From Paucilactobacillus nenjiangensis (GTDB lineage Bacteria > Bacillota > Bacilli > Lactobacillales > Lactobacillaceae), in assembly GCF_005405445.1 (NCBI RefSeq), contig NZ_BJEB01000005.1, positions 1 through 50,041 on the forward strand: a DNA stretch of 50,041 nucleotides, read 5' to 3'. The notes below the pieces were generated by a model, which made no database searches, was not told the origin of the DNA, and saw nothing but the letters and a program-made list of their open reading frames with translations. Positions 9,685-19,011 of the stretch are shown piece by piece; the first letter of the stretch is position 1; the number at the start of each line of letters is the position of its first letter. A program made the translations under genes and the position numbers.

Positions 9685-10386
9685 ATGAAGAAAGTTTTAG
9701 TTGTTGATGACGAAAAACCAATTTCAGATATAATTAAATTTAACCTAGAAAAAGAAGGCTACGATGTTGTCGTAGCTTATGATGGTGAGGAAGCACTACA
9801 AAAAGTTGAAGATGAAGATCCTGATTTGATTGTTTTGGATTTGATGCTTCCTAAAATTGATGGCCTAGAAGTGGCCAAACAAGTCCGTGCCAAGAAGACG
9901 ACACCAATTATTATGGTGACCGCTAAAGATTCAGAATTAGATAAAGTCCTTGGCCTTGAATTAGGTGCCGATGATTATGTGACCAAACCATTTTCAAATC
10001 GTGAGTTAGTCGCACGTGTGAAGGCTAATTTGCGTCGTCAAGAATCCGTTGAATCGGCTGTGCCTGACGAAAATGCTGATATTGAAGTGGGTGATTTAAC
10101 AATTCATCCCGATGCTTATACTGTCAGCAAACGAGGAGAAAGTATTGATTTAACTCATCGTGAGTTTGAATTGCTCCATTACTTAGCGCAACACATCGGA
10201 CAAGTAATGACCCGTGAGCATCTACTACAGACTGTGTGGGGATATGACTACTTTGGTGACGTGCGAACGGTTGATGTAACGGTTCGTCGCTTACGTGAAA
10301 AGGTAGAAGATAATGCGAGTCATCCAACATGGCTCATTACGCGTCGTGGGGTCGGTTATTATTTAAACAACCCTGAAAATGATTAG
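9685..10386 (+). CDS. walR: Response regulator WalR
   Basis: OmpR/PhoB-family response regulator (233 residues), the essential regulator of cell wall hydrolase genes in low-GC Gram-positives. The receiver domain has acidic pocket D8/D9, phospho-acceptor D52 in VLDLMLP and K in VTKPF; the C-terminal winged helix carries [14 protein letters not shown] and [23 protein letters not shown], which are near-invariant in WalR. It is the first gene of the walRKHIJ-htrA cluster. Confidence 0.97.
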   Translation: MKKVLVVDDEKPISDIIKFNLEKEGYDVVVAYDGEEALQKVEDEDPDLIVLDLMLPKIDGLEVAKQVRAKKTTPIIMVTAKDSELDKVLGLELGADDYVTKPFSNRELVARVKANLRRQESVESAVPDENADIEVGDLTIHPDAYTVSKRGESIDLTHREFELLHYLAQHIGQVMTREHLLQTVWGYDYFGDVRTVDVTVRRLREKVEDNASHPTWLITRRGVGYYLNNPEND

Positions 10387-10400
10387 GAGTAACTGAATAA

Positions 10401-12266
10401 TTGAACAGTAAGATTAAATTCTTTCAATCGATTCATTTTAAAATCGCTTTGGTATTCGCTCTGGTTTTGTTAATCACGATCGAAATTATCGGGGCGGTTT
10501 TTGTGCGTCAATTGGAGCGACAAAACTTAAACACATTTAAACAACAAATAGAGTTACCGGCCTATATTGAAAATTCTATTTCTGAGCAACTCTCAAATAC
10601 AGATACAAAAGCTGCCAATAAAAAAATCAAAGCAATTTTGTCTGATGTCAATAACGCCAATATCACTGAAATCCGTGTAATTGATAGTAAAGGAATTATT
10701 CGCGGGACCAGTAGCGTCAATAATCAATCAATTGTTGGCCAAAAGACCACGAATGAAGATATCAAAAAAACAATCTCGAATAATCGGTCCTATGACCAAA
10801 ACGTGTATGACGACAAAACCAATACACGATATTATGTTTCATCCTTACCGTTATTAAATAGTTCCACCAATAGTAGTGTGGCTGGTGCGCTGTACATGAG
10901 GGCTAATTTGGAAAGTGTTTACGCCAGCATTAATAAAATCACCCTTTTAAGTTTATCGGCAGCGTTAGTGGCGATTGCGTTAGGGTTATTTGTCGCAATT
11001 GTTATTTCCCGGGCAATATCAGTACCAATTGATGAAATGAAGAAACAATCGATCCGAATTGCTCGTGGAGATTTTTCTGGTCACGTTAAAGTCTATGGTA
11101 ATGACGAGTTGGGACAATTAGCTGGAGCAGTTAATAACTTATCCGTTCGTGTTGAAGAAGCTCAAGATTCTACTGAAGCAGACCGTCGTCGATTAGATGG
11201 AGTGTTGCGCCATATGTCTGATGGTGTGCTAGCGACCGATCGTCGTGGAAATGTGACGATTATTAATGAAACGGCGACTGATCTGCTTAGTTCCTCGTCA
11301 GAAACTACCGTCGGGACTTCAATTTTAGATGTGTTGCATATTCGAAAAGATTATACCATTCGTGAATTACTGGAAAGTGAAGAAGAAATTATCATTGATC
11401 TTTCTACTGAAGCTAACGAATTGATTTTGCATGCTTATTTTTCATTAATTCAACGCGAATCTGGATTTATCAGTGGCTTGGTCTGTGTGCTCCATGATGT
11501 CACCGAACAACAACGAGAAGAACAAGAACGTCGTCAATTCGTTTCCAACGTTTCTCATGAATTGAGAACACCTTTGACTAGTGTACGTAGCTACGTCGAA
11601 GCACTTAGTGATGGTGCCTGGAAAGACCCAGAACTAGCACCTAACTTTTTAGCCGTGGTCCAGGATGAAACTGAACGCATGATTCGGATGATTAATGACC
11701 TACTGAGCTTGTCTCGGATGGATGCCGGAACATCTAAGTTAAATTTTGAATACATCAATTTAAATGAGTTAATTAATTATATTTTGAACCGATTTGATAT
11801 GATTTTGAATAATCCTGATGATTCACAACCAAGTAAGACGTATAAAATTGAACGGATTATCACCGATAAAGATCTTTGGGTCGATATCGATACTGATAAA
11901 TTCACCCAAGTTGTTGATAATCTGATGAACAATGCGATTAAATATTCTCCTGACGGGGGCACGATTACCGTCCGCTTGTTAGAGACACATAATCATGTGA
12001 TTTTGACGGTTTCTGACCAAGGATTAGGAATTCCACGTAAAGATATTGCCCATGTCTTTGATCGCTTCTTCCGAGTGGATAAAGCGCGCTCACGTAAGCA
12101 AGGTGGGACTGGTTTAGGCTTGGCAATTTCTAAGGAAGTCATTAACTTACTGGGTGGTCAAATTTGGGTCGATAGTGTGGAAGGTAGAGGATCGAACTTC
12201 TATATTTCACTACCTTATGTACCTTATGAAGGGGATGAATGGGACGATGATTCGGAAAATTCGTAG
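10401..12266 (+). CDS. walK: Sensor histidine kinase WalK
   Basis: Membrane histidine kinase of 621 residues that phosphorylates WalR. Segments in order: TM1 about 14-36, extracellular sensing domain about 37-180, TM2 about 183-203, HAMP about 204-257, PAS about 262-370, HisKA with H386 in NVSHELRTPL, and the ATPase domain with N box NNAIKYSPDGG, DQGLGIP, and GGTGLGLAISKE. It starts with TTG 10401 behind AGGAG; no ATG is available nearby. The end overlaps walH. Confidence 0.97.
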   Translation: MNSKIKFFQSIHFKIALVFALVLLITIEIIGAVFVRQLERQNLNTFKQQIELPAYIENSISEQLSNTDTKAANKKIKAILSDVNNANITEIRVIDSKGIIRGTSSVNNQSIVGQKTTNEDIKKTISNNRSYDQNVYDDKTNTRYYVSSLPLLNSSTNSSVAGALYMRANLESVYASINKITLLSLSAALVAIALGLFVAIVISRAISVPIDEMKKQSIRIARGDFSGHVKVYGNDELGQLAGAVNNLSVRVEEAQDSTEADRRRLDGVLRHMSDGVLATDRRGNVTIINETATDLLSSSSETTVGTSILDVLHIRKDYTIRELLESEEEIIIDLSTEANELILHAYFSLIQRESGFISGLVCVLHDVTEQQREEQERRQFVSNVSHELRTPLTSVRSYVEALSDGAWKDPELAPNFLAVVQDETERMIRMINDLLSLSRMDAGTSKLNFEYINLNELINYILNRFDMILNNPDDSQPSKTYKIERIITDKDLWVDIDTDKFTQVVDNLMNNAIKYSPDGGTITVRLLETHNHVILTVSDQGLGIPRKDIAHVFDRFFRVDKARSRKQGGTGLGLAISKEVINLLGGQIWVDSVEGRGSNFYISLPYVPYEGDEWDDDSENS

Positions 12267-13557
12267 TAATTGGTTACCAATCTTATTAACCATTGCGATT
12301 GTTGTGAGTTTACTGTTGTCTTGGGCAACGTGGACTAATCCGTCGCGAGACAATAGTACCGATACTGACGAGTCATCGTCGACCACCGATAAAGTCACTA
12401 ATCGAGCCATTAGCGATGTCTTTTTGCCAACCCAAATTATTAAAAATAATACTGATGGTACCCAAAATTTAATGTATCCCAAAAAACGTAACTTAGTGGT
12501 TTCAGCACAGCAAATTTTACAAAAATGGAAGTTTGGTCGTGTTGAAAAGTTATCGACGGGTAGTCATAGTAAATATTTAAGTTATTTACAGCGAAAAGAT
12601 TCATTGGTCATGAGTTACAACGATGCGGTGACAACCAGTGTCTTGAATAAAGTTTACGATCAATCCATTAATACTAAAAAAATCAGTAAAGTACAACGAA
12701 TTGTGGTGCCAAGACATAATCCAAAATACATTTATTTGTTAAATGACGATGGCTTTAAAGTTTATCGCGCGAAGATTAGTAAATTTAGCAGCATAAAACT
12801 ACTTCGTCAAATTACTGGTGAATCGGCGAAACGTTATCCAATTAAAACACGACTGTTAAACAAGACGATTATTATTGATTATACAAAGCCAATCAAAGTA
12901 CCGACATATAGCTATTTGTTGAGTAAGCAAACAGGGAACAGCTTCATGTCAACGTTGATGAATGCAGATCAAAATGAATTAGTTTCGATGCATACCGAGG
13001 ACAATGTCACCACTTACACTGATGGAACTGATAAACGGATGAGTGTGGATAATAGTACGAGCATGGTAACTTATGAAAATTTTGCTTCGAAGGATCGAAG
13101 CTATTCCGATTCAGAATTACTGACTGACAGTTTTAAAAAGTTGACTACCATTGGAGTACCACTGGATAATACTCGGTTTGAGAGTGTGGATAACAGTAAA
13201 AATGTGGTCACTTATCGTGATTATGTCGGTGGGATTCCAATTTATAACTCAAACAACTATGGAACTATGACAGTTTCATATTCAAGTAACAACGTGCAAC
13301 GATATACATTTTCTTTATTTAGTTTACAAGTGCCAGTACCAAATAAGCTTGACAGTAAAGAGTTACCATCAACCGATGAAGTCATTAGTAGTCTTGAAGC
13401 TAAAGGCATCAAGGAAAAAGATATCAAAGGAATTCGTCTTGAATATGAGTGGAAGGCGAGTGAGTCGTCTGATATGGTGATTGACCTCGAGGCAAATTAC
13501 TATGTTAATTACAATAATCAATGGGTTAAATACACCGATGTCACTAATAGTGACTAG
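12247..13557 (+). CDS. walH: WalH (YycH) regulator of WalK
   Basis: Membrane-anchored extracellular protein of about 436 residues with one N-terminal helix (SNWLPILLTIAIVVSLLLSW). In Bacillus WalH forms a complex with WalI and WalK and tunes kinase activity. Sequence is poorly conserved, so the assignment rests on length, topology and position between walK and walI. ATG 12247 (MIRKIRSNW) overlaps the 3' end of walK by 20 nt; ATG 12235 in the same frame is an alternative. The internal part is rich in Ser/Thr/Asp and Tyr, as in other lactobacilli. Confidence 0.88.
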   Translation: MIRKIRSNWLPILLTIAIVVSLLLSWATWTNPSRDNSTDTDESSSTTDKVTNRAISDVFLPTQIIKNNTDGTQNLMYPKKRNLVVSAQQILQKWKFGRVEKLSTGSHSKYLSYLQRKDSLVMSYNDAVTTSVLNKVYDQSINTKKISKVQRIVVPRHNPKYIYLLNDDGFKVYRAKISKFSSIKLLRQITGESAKRYPIKTRLLNKTIIIDYTKPIKVPTYSYLLSKQTGNSFMSTLMNADQNELVSMHTEDNVTTYTDGTDKRMSVDNSTSMVTYENFASKDRSYSDSELLTDSFKKLTTIGVPLDNTRFESVDNSKNVVTYRDYVGGIPIYNSNNYGTMTVSYSSNNVQRYTFSLFSLQVPVPNKLDSKELPSTDEVISSLEAKGIKEKDIKGIRLEYEWKASESSDMVIDLEANYYVNYNNQWVKYTDVTNSD

Positions 13558-13574
13558 AAAGGAGGGAACTGAAG

Positions 13575-14411
13575 ATGAACTTTAGAAGAATTCAGTGGAT
13601 TTTTCTGGTGGCATTTATTGCCTTAGATGTATTTTTGGGTTATTCGTTTATTTCCAATAATGATTTCACCATCAGTGTTGCTCAGACAACTCGGGAGCAA
13701 ACAATTGTTAATGAAATGAAAGCAGATGGCATTGACACTGGTAAACTTTCAACAAATCGGCAATCTGGTTATTATATTTCCACGACTGGTAGTGGGATTT
13801 TACAAGATAAACTAGGTAATTTGAAGGGTCAAACACCAAGTTATAACAACGGTGTTTTGACGAGTAACTTCGATCAACCAGTTAAGATTAACGTTAAACA
13901 TCCAGAAAAGACGCTTAACAAAATTGTAGCTGATAAAAACAAAGTTCTGTTCGGCTCCCAATATGTATATGATGCTGAGTTATCCTCAGATTATGACAAC
14001 GACGTAATCTATGTCCAAAAAGGCCCATCATTGAATGTTTCAGGAACGGAAGGCCAGATTAGGTTCCGAGTGAATTCAGAAAATCAAATTATTAGTTATA
14101 GTCAGTCATATTTGAACAATATCAAAACTTTACGTGAAAAGGCTAAATTAGTCAGCGAGCGTAAAGCCGTGTTATATTTGTACCAACATGATAAAATTTA
14201 TAATAATTCAAAGATTAAATGGACTAAGCTAGGCTATACCCGTCTGTTAGCATTAGATGATGATAATGCAGTTTACATTCCAACCTGGATGGTGGCCATT
14301 CAATCTAAAAATAGTGATAGTATAGAAATTAAACGAGTTAATGCCTTTACTGGGACATTAAGTAAGACCGATGCAGATACGCTTGATGAAGCCGCATCGG
14401 AATCGAACTAA
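13575..14411 (+). CDS. walI: WalI (YycI) regulator of WalK
   Basis: Protein of 278 residues with one N-terminal membrane helix (about 5-25, IQWIFLVAFIALDVFLGYSF) and an extracellular YycI-type domain. It is the partner of WalH in controlling WalK. ATG 13575 has a strong AAAGGAGGG site. walJ follows within 13 nt. Assignment by topology, the MNFRRIQWIFLVAF start that is typical of YycI, and gene order. Confidence 0.9.
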   Translation: MNFRRIQWIFLVAFIALDVFLGYSFISNNDFTISVAQTTREQTIVNEMKADGIDTGKLSTNRQSGYYISTTGSGILQDKLGNLKGQTPSYNNGVLTSNFDQPVKINVKHPEKTLNKIVADKNKVLFGSQYVYDAELSSDYDNDVIYVQKGPSLNVSGTEGQIRFRVNSENQIISYSQSYLNNIKTLREKAKLVSERKAVLYLYQHDKIYNNSKIKWTKLGYTRLLALDDDNAVYIPTWMVAIQSKNSDSIEIKRVNAFTGTLSKTDADTLDEAASESN

Positions 14412-14424
14412 GGAGATTTTTAAC

Positions 14425-15231
14425 GTGCAAGCAGTTGATCAATTACAATATAGTATTTTAGCTAGTGGAAGTTCTGGGAATGTGACTTATTTGGAAACCC
14501 CAGAACATAAGATTTTAATCGATGCTGGCTTGAGTGGCAAAAAAATTAAAGAATTAATGAGTTCCATTGGTCGTAATATTGAAGATGTGGACTCATTATT
14601 TGTGACCCATGAACACTCAGATCACGTGCACGGGGTTGGTGTTTTGGCTCGTAAATATGGAATGGATGTCTACGCCAATGAAGGCACCTGGAAAGCGATG
14701 GCTAAAAAGGTTGGCGAAATTCCATTTGAGCAAAAAAATATCTTTGGTATCAATACCACACTAGATTTTGGAGATATGGATATCGAAAGTTTTGCGGTGT
14801 CGCATGATGCCGCAGAACCCATGTTTTATCAAGTTCATCATGATGGAAAAGCACTTTGTATTTTGACTGATACAGGGTACGTTTCCGATAAAGTCGCAGG
14901 AACCATTCGGAATGCGGATACTTATTTAATGGAGTGTAATCATGACATTCAAATGTTACGGTCAGGCTCATATTCGTGGCCATTAAAGCAACGAATTTTA
15001 AGCGACGAAGGGCATTTATCTAACGAAGACGGTGCTAACGCTATTATGTCAGTTGTTGGAGACCATACTAAGCAAATTTATTTGGGGCATCGTAGCCCAG
15101 AAAACAATCTCCGTTCTTTAGCACATTTAACCGTCTCAACGATGCTGCAAGAACATGATTTTGGTGTGGAACATGACTTTTATCTTCACGATACCGAACC
15201 TGACCAAGCAACTAAATTGAGTTCATTGTAG
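14425..15231 (+). CDS. walJ: WalJ (YycJ) metallo-beta-lactamase-fold hydrolase
   Basis: Cytosolic MBL-fold protein of 268 residues, reported in Bacillus as a 5'-3' nuclease with a link to mismatch repair and cell division. The metal motif THEHSDHVHG is complete, followed by downstream ligands in SHDA, LTDTGY and LMECNHD, and GHRSPENN near the end. GTG 14425 lies 8 nt after AAGGAG and is preferred over an in-frame ATG at 14371 that would overlap walI. It is the fifth gene of the wal operon. Confidence 0.95.
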   Translation: MQAVDQLQYSILASGSSGNVTYLETPEHKILIDAGLSGKKIKELMSSIGRNIEDVDSLFVTHEHSDHVHGVGVLARKYGMDVYANEGTWKAMAKKVGEIPFEQKNIFGINTTLDFGDMDIESFAVSHDAAEPMFYQVHHDGKALCILTDTGYVSDKVAGTIRNADTYLMECNHDIQMLRSGSYSWPLKQRILSDEGHLSNEDGANAIMSVVGDHTKQIYLGHRSPENNLRSLAHLTVSTMLQEHDFGVEHDFYLHDTEPDQATKLSSL

Positions 15232-15317
15232 AAGAGTTATAGTTTCGTGGCATTTATTTCATAATATATTCAAATTTAATTGTTATTCTATTCATAACAA
15301 CTAAATGGGAGGATAAC

Positions 15318-16616
15318 ATGCAAAATAATGATGAAGAAACACCTAAAAAGAAAAGACGTTTCAAACTTAATTTGTGGTGGAAAGTTGGCTTAATTGGTTT
15401 GGCTGCCGGATTGATTGGTGGTGGGGCAGCTTATGGCGTTGGGTCATATCTTTCTGATGGTAATGTTAGCAGTTTACTGTCGACACCATCTAGTTCGAAT
15501 AAAAAAGGTGGCACGAAAGTTAACCAGAGCAAGGTAACTGGAACTAGCCAGTCGACAAAAGCCTATAAGTCAGTTAAAGCTGCTGTTGTGTCAGTTGAAA
15601 ATTTACAGGCAGAATCAAGTAGTTCGGACAGTCTGTACGGATATACCACTGGTGATAGTTCTTCATCAGATTCTAGCAGCTCAGATAGCTCCTTAGAAGC
15701 TGCCAGTGAAGGCTCTGGTGTCATTTACAAGAAGGATGGAGACACGGCTTATATCGTTACTAACAATCACGTGGTGACCGGATCATCAGCGATCCAAGTG
15801 ATTTTAAGTAATGGTAAAAAAGTGACCGCTACAATTGTCGGAACTGACTCAGCAACTGATTTAGCTGTCTTAAAAATTAGTTCTAAAAATGTAACTGCAG
15901 TCGCTAGTTTTGCCAATTCAAATGAAATCGATGCTGGACAAACGGTCTTAGCAATCGGCTCACCATTAGGTTCTCAATATGCCTCATCAGTGACCCAAGG
16001 AATTATTTCAGCCACTAAGCGAACAGTGCAAGTGCAAGATAATTCTGGTAATACCACTGGGAACGCAACCGTTATTCAAACGGATACCGCCATTAATCCT
16101 GGTAATTCAGGAGGACCACTGATTAACTTAGCCGGACAGGTAGTCGGCATCAATTCGATGAAATTAACGACTGATGATTCTGGTACGAGTGTTGAGGGGA
16201 TGGGCTTTTCAATTCCAAGTAATGAAGTTGTGACGGTGATTAATAAATTAGTGAAGGACGGCAAGATTACACGGCCGGCTTTAGGTATAGAACTGGTTAG
16301 TTTAGATCAAGTCACTAGTTCACAACAATCTTCAGTATTAAAATTACCTTCAACAGTGACTAGTGGGGTCGTGGTGATGTCCATCTTGTCACCATCAGCT
16401 GCTGGAAATGCCGGCTTAGCTAAATATGACGTGATTACTAAAATGGATGGTAAAAAAGTCACTGACGAAGCTTCACTGAAAGATGTGTTGTATGACCACA
16501 AGGTTGGTGATTCCGTTTCCGTCACGTATTATCACAATGGTGAAAAGAAAACCGCAACAATCAAACTCTCTGAATCAACCTCAACGTTGAGCAGTAGTAG
16601 TGATAGCAGTAGTTAA
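15318..16616 (+). CDS. htrA: HtrA/DegP-type membrane-anchored serine protease
   Basis: Surface quality-control protease of 432 residues. A basic cytosolic N-terminus (KKKRRFK) precedes one membrane helix (about 22-42), a very Ser-rich linker (about 99-127, SSSSDSS repeats), the trypsin-like domain with H151 (TNNHVV), D181 (TDLAVLK) and S264 (PGNSGGPL), and one PDZ domain (about 320-420). The C-terminus ends in another Ser/Asp-rich tail. Its position after walJ is the conserved arrangement in lactobacilli. It is followed by a terminator. Confidence 0.97.
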   Translation: MQNNDEETPKKKRRFKLNLWWKVGLIGLAAGLIGGGAAYGVGSYLSDGNVSSLLSTPSSSNKKGGTKVNQSKVTGTSQSTKAYKSVKAAVVSVENLQAESSSSDSLYGYTTGDSSSSDSSSSDSSLEAASEGSGVIYKKDGDTAYIVTNNHVVTGSSAIQVILSNGKKVTATIVGTDSATDLAVLKISSKNVTAVASFANSNEIDAGQTVLAIGSPLGSQYASSVTQGIISATKRTVQVQDNSGNTTGNATVIQTDTAINPGNSGGPLINLAGQVVGINSMKLTTDDSGTSVEGMGFSIPSNEVVTVINKLVKDGKITRPALGIELVSLDQVTSSQQSSVLKLPSTVTSGVVVMSILSPSAAGNAGLAKYDVITKMDGKKVTDEASLKDVLYDHKVGDSVSVTYYHNGEKKTATIKLSESTSTLSSSSDSSS

Positions 16617-16633
16617 TAATAGAGATTCAGATA

Positions 16634-16658
16634 AAACTCCGTCTTGGAGTTTTTTTTT
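16634..16658 (+). terminator. Terminator after htrA
   Basis: AAACTCC-GTCTT-GGAGTTT stem followed by a run of T, just downstream of the htrA stop. Confidence 0.85.
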
Positions 16659-16659
16659 G

Positions 16660-17258
16660 AAGTAAAATCCGAACGATGTGAAATAAGGACACGCTAGGGA
16701 TGAAAGTGCATATACATTTTAAAAGAATGAATATTTGACCAGAAAGAACAAAAATACGACACATTTAGCGTATATATCGGATTAATCACGAACAATAAAT
16801 AGAATTATATTCTAAAATTAGAGATTAATAGGCAGATATTGAAATATTTTCCGAACAAAACTTAGTTCAAAAAACCATGTAGTTCATGCTGAATTATGCA
16901 AGATATTTTATAATAAATTTGGATGTGGAAAACTATGTGGAAAACTTCTGTTATAATTATTAAGAAAATATAAATGCCGCAGAATGGGCATTAACACCTG
17001 GTGTAAAACTTATCCACAAAGACGTGGATAAGTTGTGGATAACTTTTTAAAATAAAAAAAAGAATGCAATAATCGTTGATATATCAGTCTTTGAAAGCGT
17101 GTTAAACGAACGCTTGTTTCTGTGCAAAACTGTGGATAACATTTTTGTATAAAATAACGGTGTCAATAGAGTTTGAAGATTATTTGAACTTTTTTTATAC
17201 ATTTTAGAAGTCTGCCTGTGGAAAACTCTGTGGATAACTTGTGGAAAAAGAGGTAGTT
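16660..17258. other. Long AT-rich intergenic region with a DnaA-box cluster
   Basis: This 600-nt gap has no plausible gene. It holds four perfect DnaA boxes TTATCCACA: one on the plus strand (17010-17018) and three on the minus strand (17034-17042, 17131-17139, 17229-17237). A fifth (17023-17031) differs by one base. Five related TGTGGAAAA-type sequences lie at 16924, 16936, 17217 and 17240 or nearby. A/T-only stretches (for example 17043-17060) separate the boxes, resembling an unwinding element. It could be an origin, a DnaA-titrating locus or a DnaA-controlled promoter of rlmH. Confidence 0.75.
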
Positions 17259-17738
17259 ATGAACATCAAAATAATTGGGGTTGGAAAACTCAAAGAAAAG
17301 TACTTTAAAGATGGCATCGCGGAATACGCCAAACGACTAGGAAGGTTCACTAAATTTCAAATTGTGGAAGTTCCTGATGAAAAAGCACCGGAATCACTGA
17401 GCTCGTCGGAAATGGAGACCGTTAAGCAAAAAGAAGGCGAGCGGATCTTGAGCAAAATTAAAGACAAAGAGTATGTTTTTGCGTTAGCGATTGAAGGTAA
17501 GGAGCGTTCTTCTGAGGAGTTTTCCAAAGAACTAACCCAATTGACTACTTATGGCCATTCAGATATCACGTTTGTGATTGGTGGCTCGTTAGGCTTGGAT
17601 GCCGCTGTCATGAAACGTTCAAATGCACAAATTTCGTTTGGTCGATTTACATTACCACACCAATTAATGAGATTAGTGTTAACGGAACAGATTTATCGGG
17701 CGTTTATGATAAATGAAGGCAGTCCTTATCATAAATAA
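17259..17738 (+). CDS. rlmH: 23S rRNA pseudouridine-1915 N3-methyltransferase RlmH
   Basis: SPOUT-family methyltransferase of 159 residues that methylates pseudouridine 1915 in helix 69 of 23S rRNA. The family start [16 protein letters not shown] and the knot motifs [10 protein letters not shown] and the end [19 protein letters not shown] are canonical. ATG 17259 follows GAGGTAG; the last DnaA-like box ends about 10 nt upstream, so DnaA binding could affect its expression. Confidence 0.97.
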   Translation: MNIKIIGVGKLKEKYFKDGIAEYAKRLGRFTKFQIVEVPDEKAPESLSSSEMETVKQKEGERILSKIKDKEYVFALAIEGKERSSEEFSKELTQLTTYGHSDITFVIGGSLGLDAAVMKRSNAQISFGRFTLPHQLMRLVLTEQIYRAFMINEGSPYHK

Positions 17739-17781
17739 TCGGATAAAAAAGGCCAATCTTGCGATTAGCCGTTAGAGTCTA

Positions 17782-18840
17782 TTAAGCGTGCTTGAATTGC
17801 ATTTGTCCGATGTTATGCAAAACATTTTGTATGATTTTAAAGCCAAGGATACACAATAATGCAATGAAGATACCCACACCATTATCGAAAATTCTCAATT
17901 CACTGGAAGCAGATAGGCCGTAAATACTTGTCGCTAAGGTTAATGCGCCAAAGCAATTAAAGACACTGTGTAGAAAGTAATTGATGGTTAATCCAAGCCC
18001 AAAACCTGCTGTTGGTGCTAAAATGAAAAACCATTGTTCCGGCAAATAAGTGACGCTTAAAACAAAGAGTATTGAACCGATAACTATCCCTGCAAAGCGA
18101 TGTGTTGCGCGGCCTAGATAACCACCAGATTGAGGTAATAAGATCGACATGCAGGAATAACCTAGCCAAACTGGACGGTTGATATTGGCCCAGTCAGCAA
18201 TCGCGATGACAGAACTGACACCAAAAGATAGGCGAAGCTGCCAGTGCGTTAATTTAGTCTGTAGGTTAAATTGAGAAAAGACATGGTGTAATCGATGCTG
18301 CGAATCAAAAGCACTATGTTTGAAAATCATAATGAAGGATAGAATAGTAAACACGGTAATCAGTGCGATGGCTCTTGTTTTAATCAAGCTACCCGTCACC
18401 GTCATTCCGGTAATGAAAATATAACTGAAGACATACACACCGGCATTACCAAATTATGGGCGAGCACTAGTTAAGATGATTATCAGAAGTAAGCTCAGAA
18501 AATTGGCAATAAATCCTAACGAAGTTGGCAGTGCAAACCAAGCTATGCCACCGATAAACATAATGAACAAAACGATGGCCAGTGATACAATGCTATCACT
18601 TGCACGATAGCCGAACCCGACAAAGTGCATTGCGATAATCATACAAAAACTGGCCACGGCTACGCTACTATTAGCTGATCCAAACAATTTGATAAATAAG
18701 GTAATATAGACGATGGCAAATGAGAGTAGAGAGACGTCTCGGAGCAATAGAGCTTGAATATAACGTTTCTTTTCTTGTGATTTTGCGTTTGCTATTTTAA
18801 TTCTCAGTGCACCGGGACTGAGTTGAATTAATTGGTAAAT
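17782..18840 (-). pseudogene. FUSC-like membrane protein (aromatic-acid-exporter type), one nonsense codon
   Basis: One minus-strand frame of about 350 codons with two blocks of membrane helices, as in FUSC/ArAE-type exporters; the second block contains GYLGRATHRFAGIVIGSIL, similar to the family's conserved Arg-Gly motif region. TAA at 18454-18456 interrupts it in the cytosolic joint (ILTSARP-stop-FGNAGVYVFSYIF), where Gln or Lys would fit. The 5' end is unclear: GGAGGGG (18846-18852) is 7 nt before an ATT codon at 18838-18840, and the only nearby conventional start is TTG at 18877-18879 upstream of that site. Substrate is unknown. Confidence 0.65.
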
Positions 18841-19011
18841 AAGATCCCCTCCAAAAAGTAGTGTTGAGGAGTATAGCAAGTTATCATTGGAAGTGTCAAT
18901 ATTTCCTTTGGTAATAGCTGATAAATATTAGCTATTTTTAAGAATATATTTTAAATTGCACAGTGCAGATTTAAATCAAATCAATTTGTCGTATGAGTGG
19001 AAGGAATAAGC

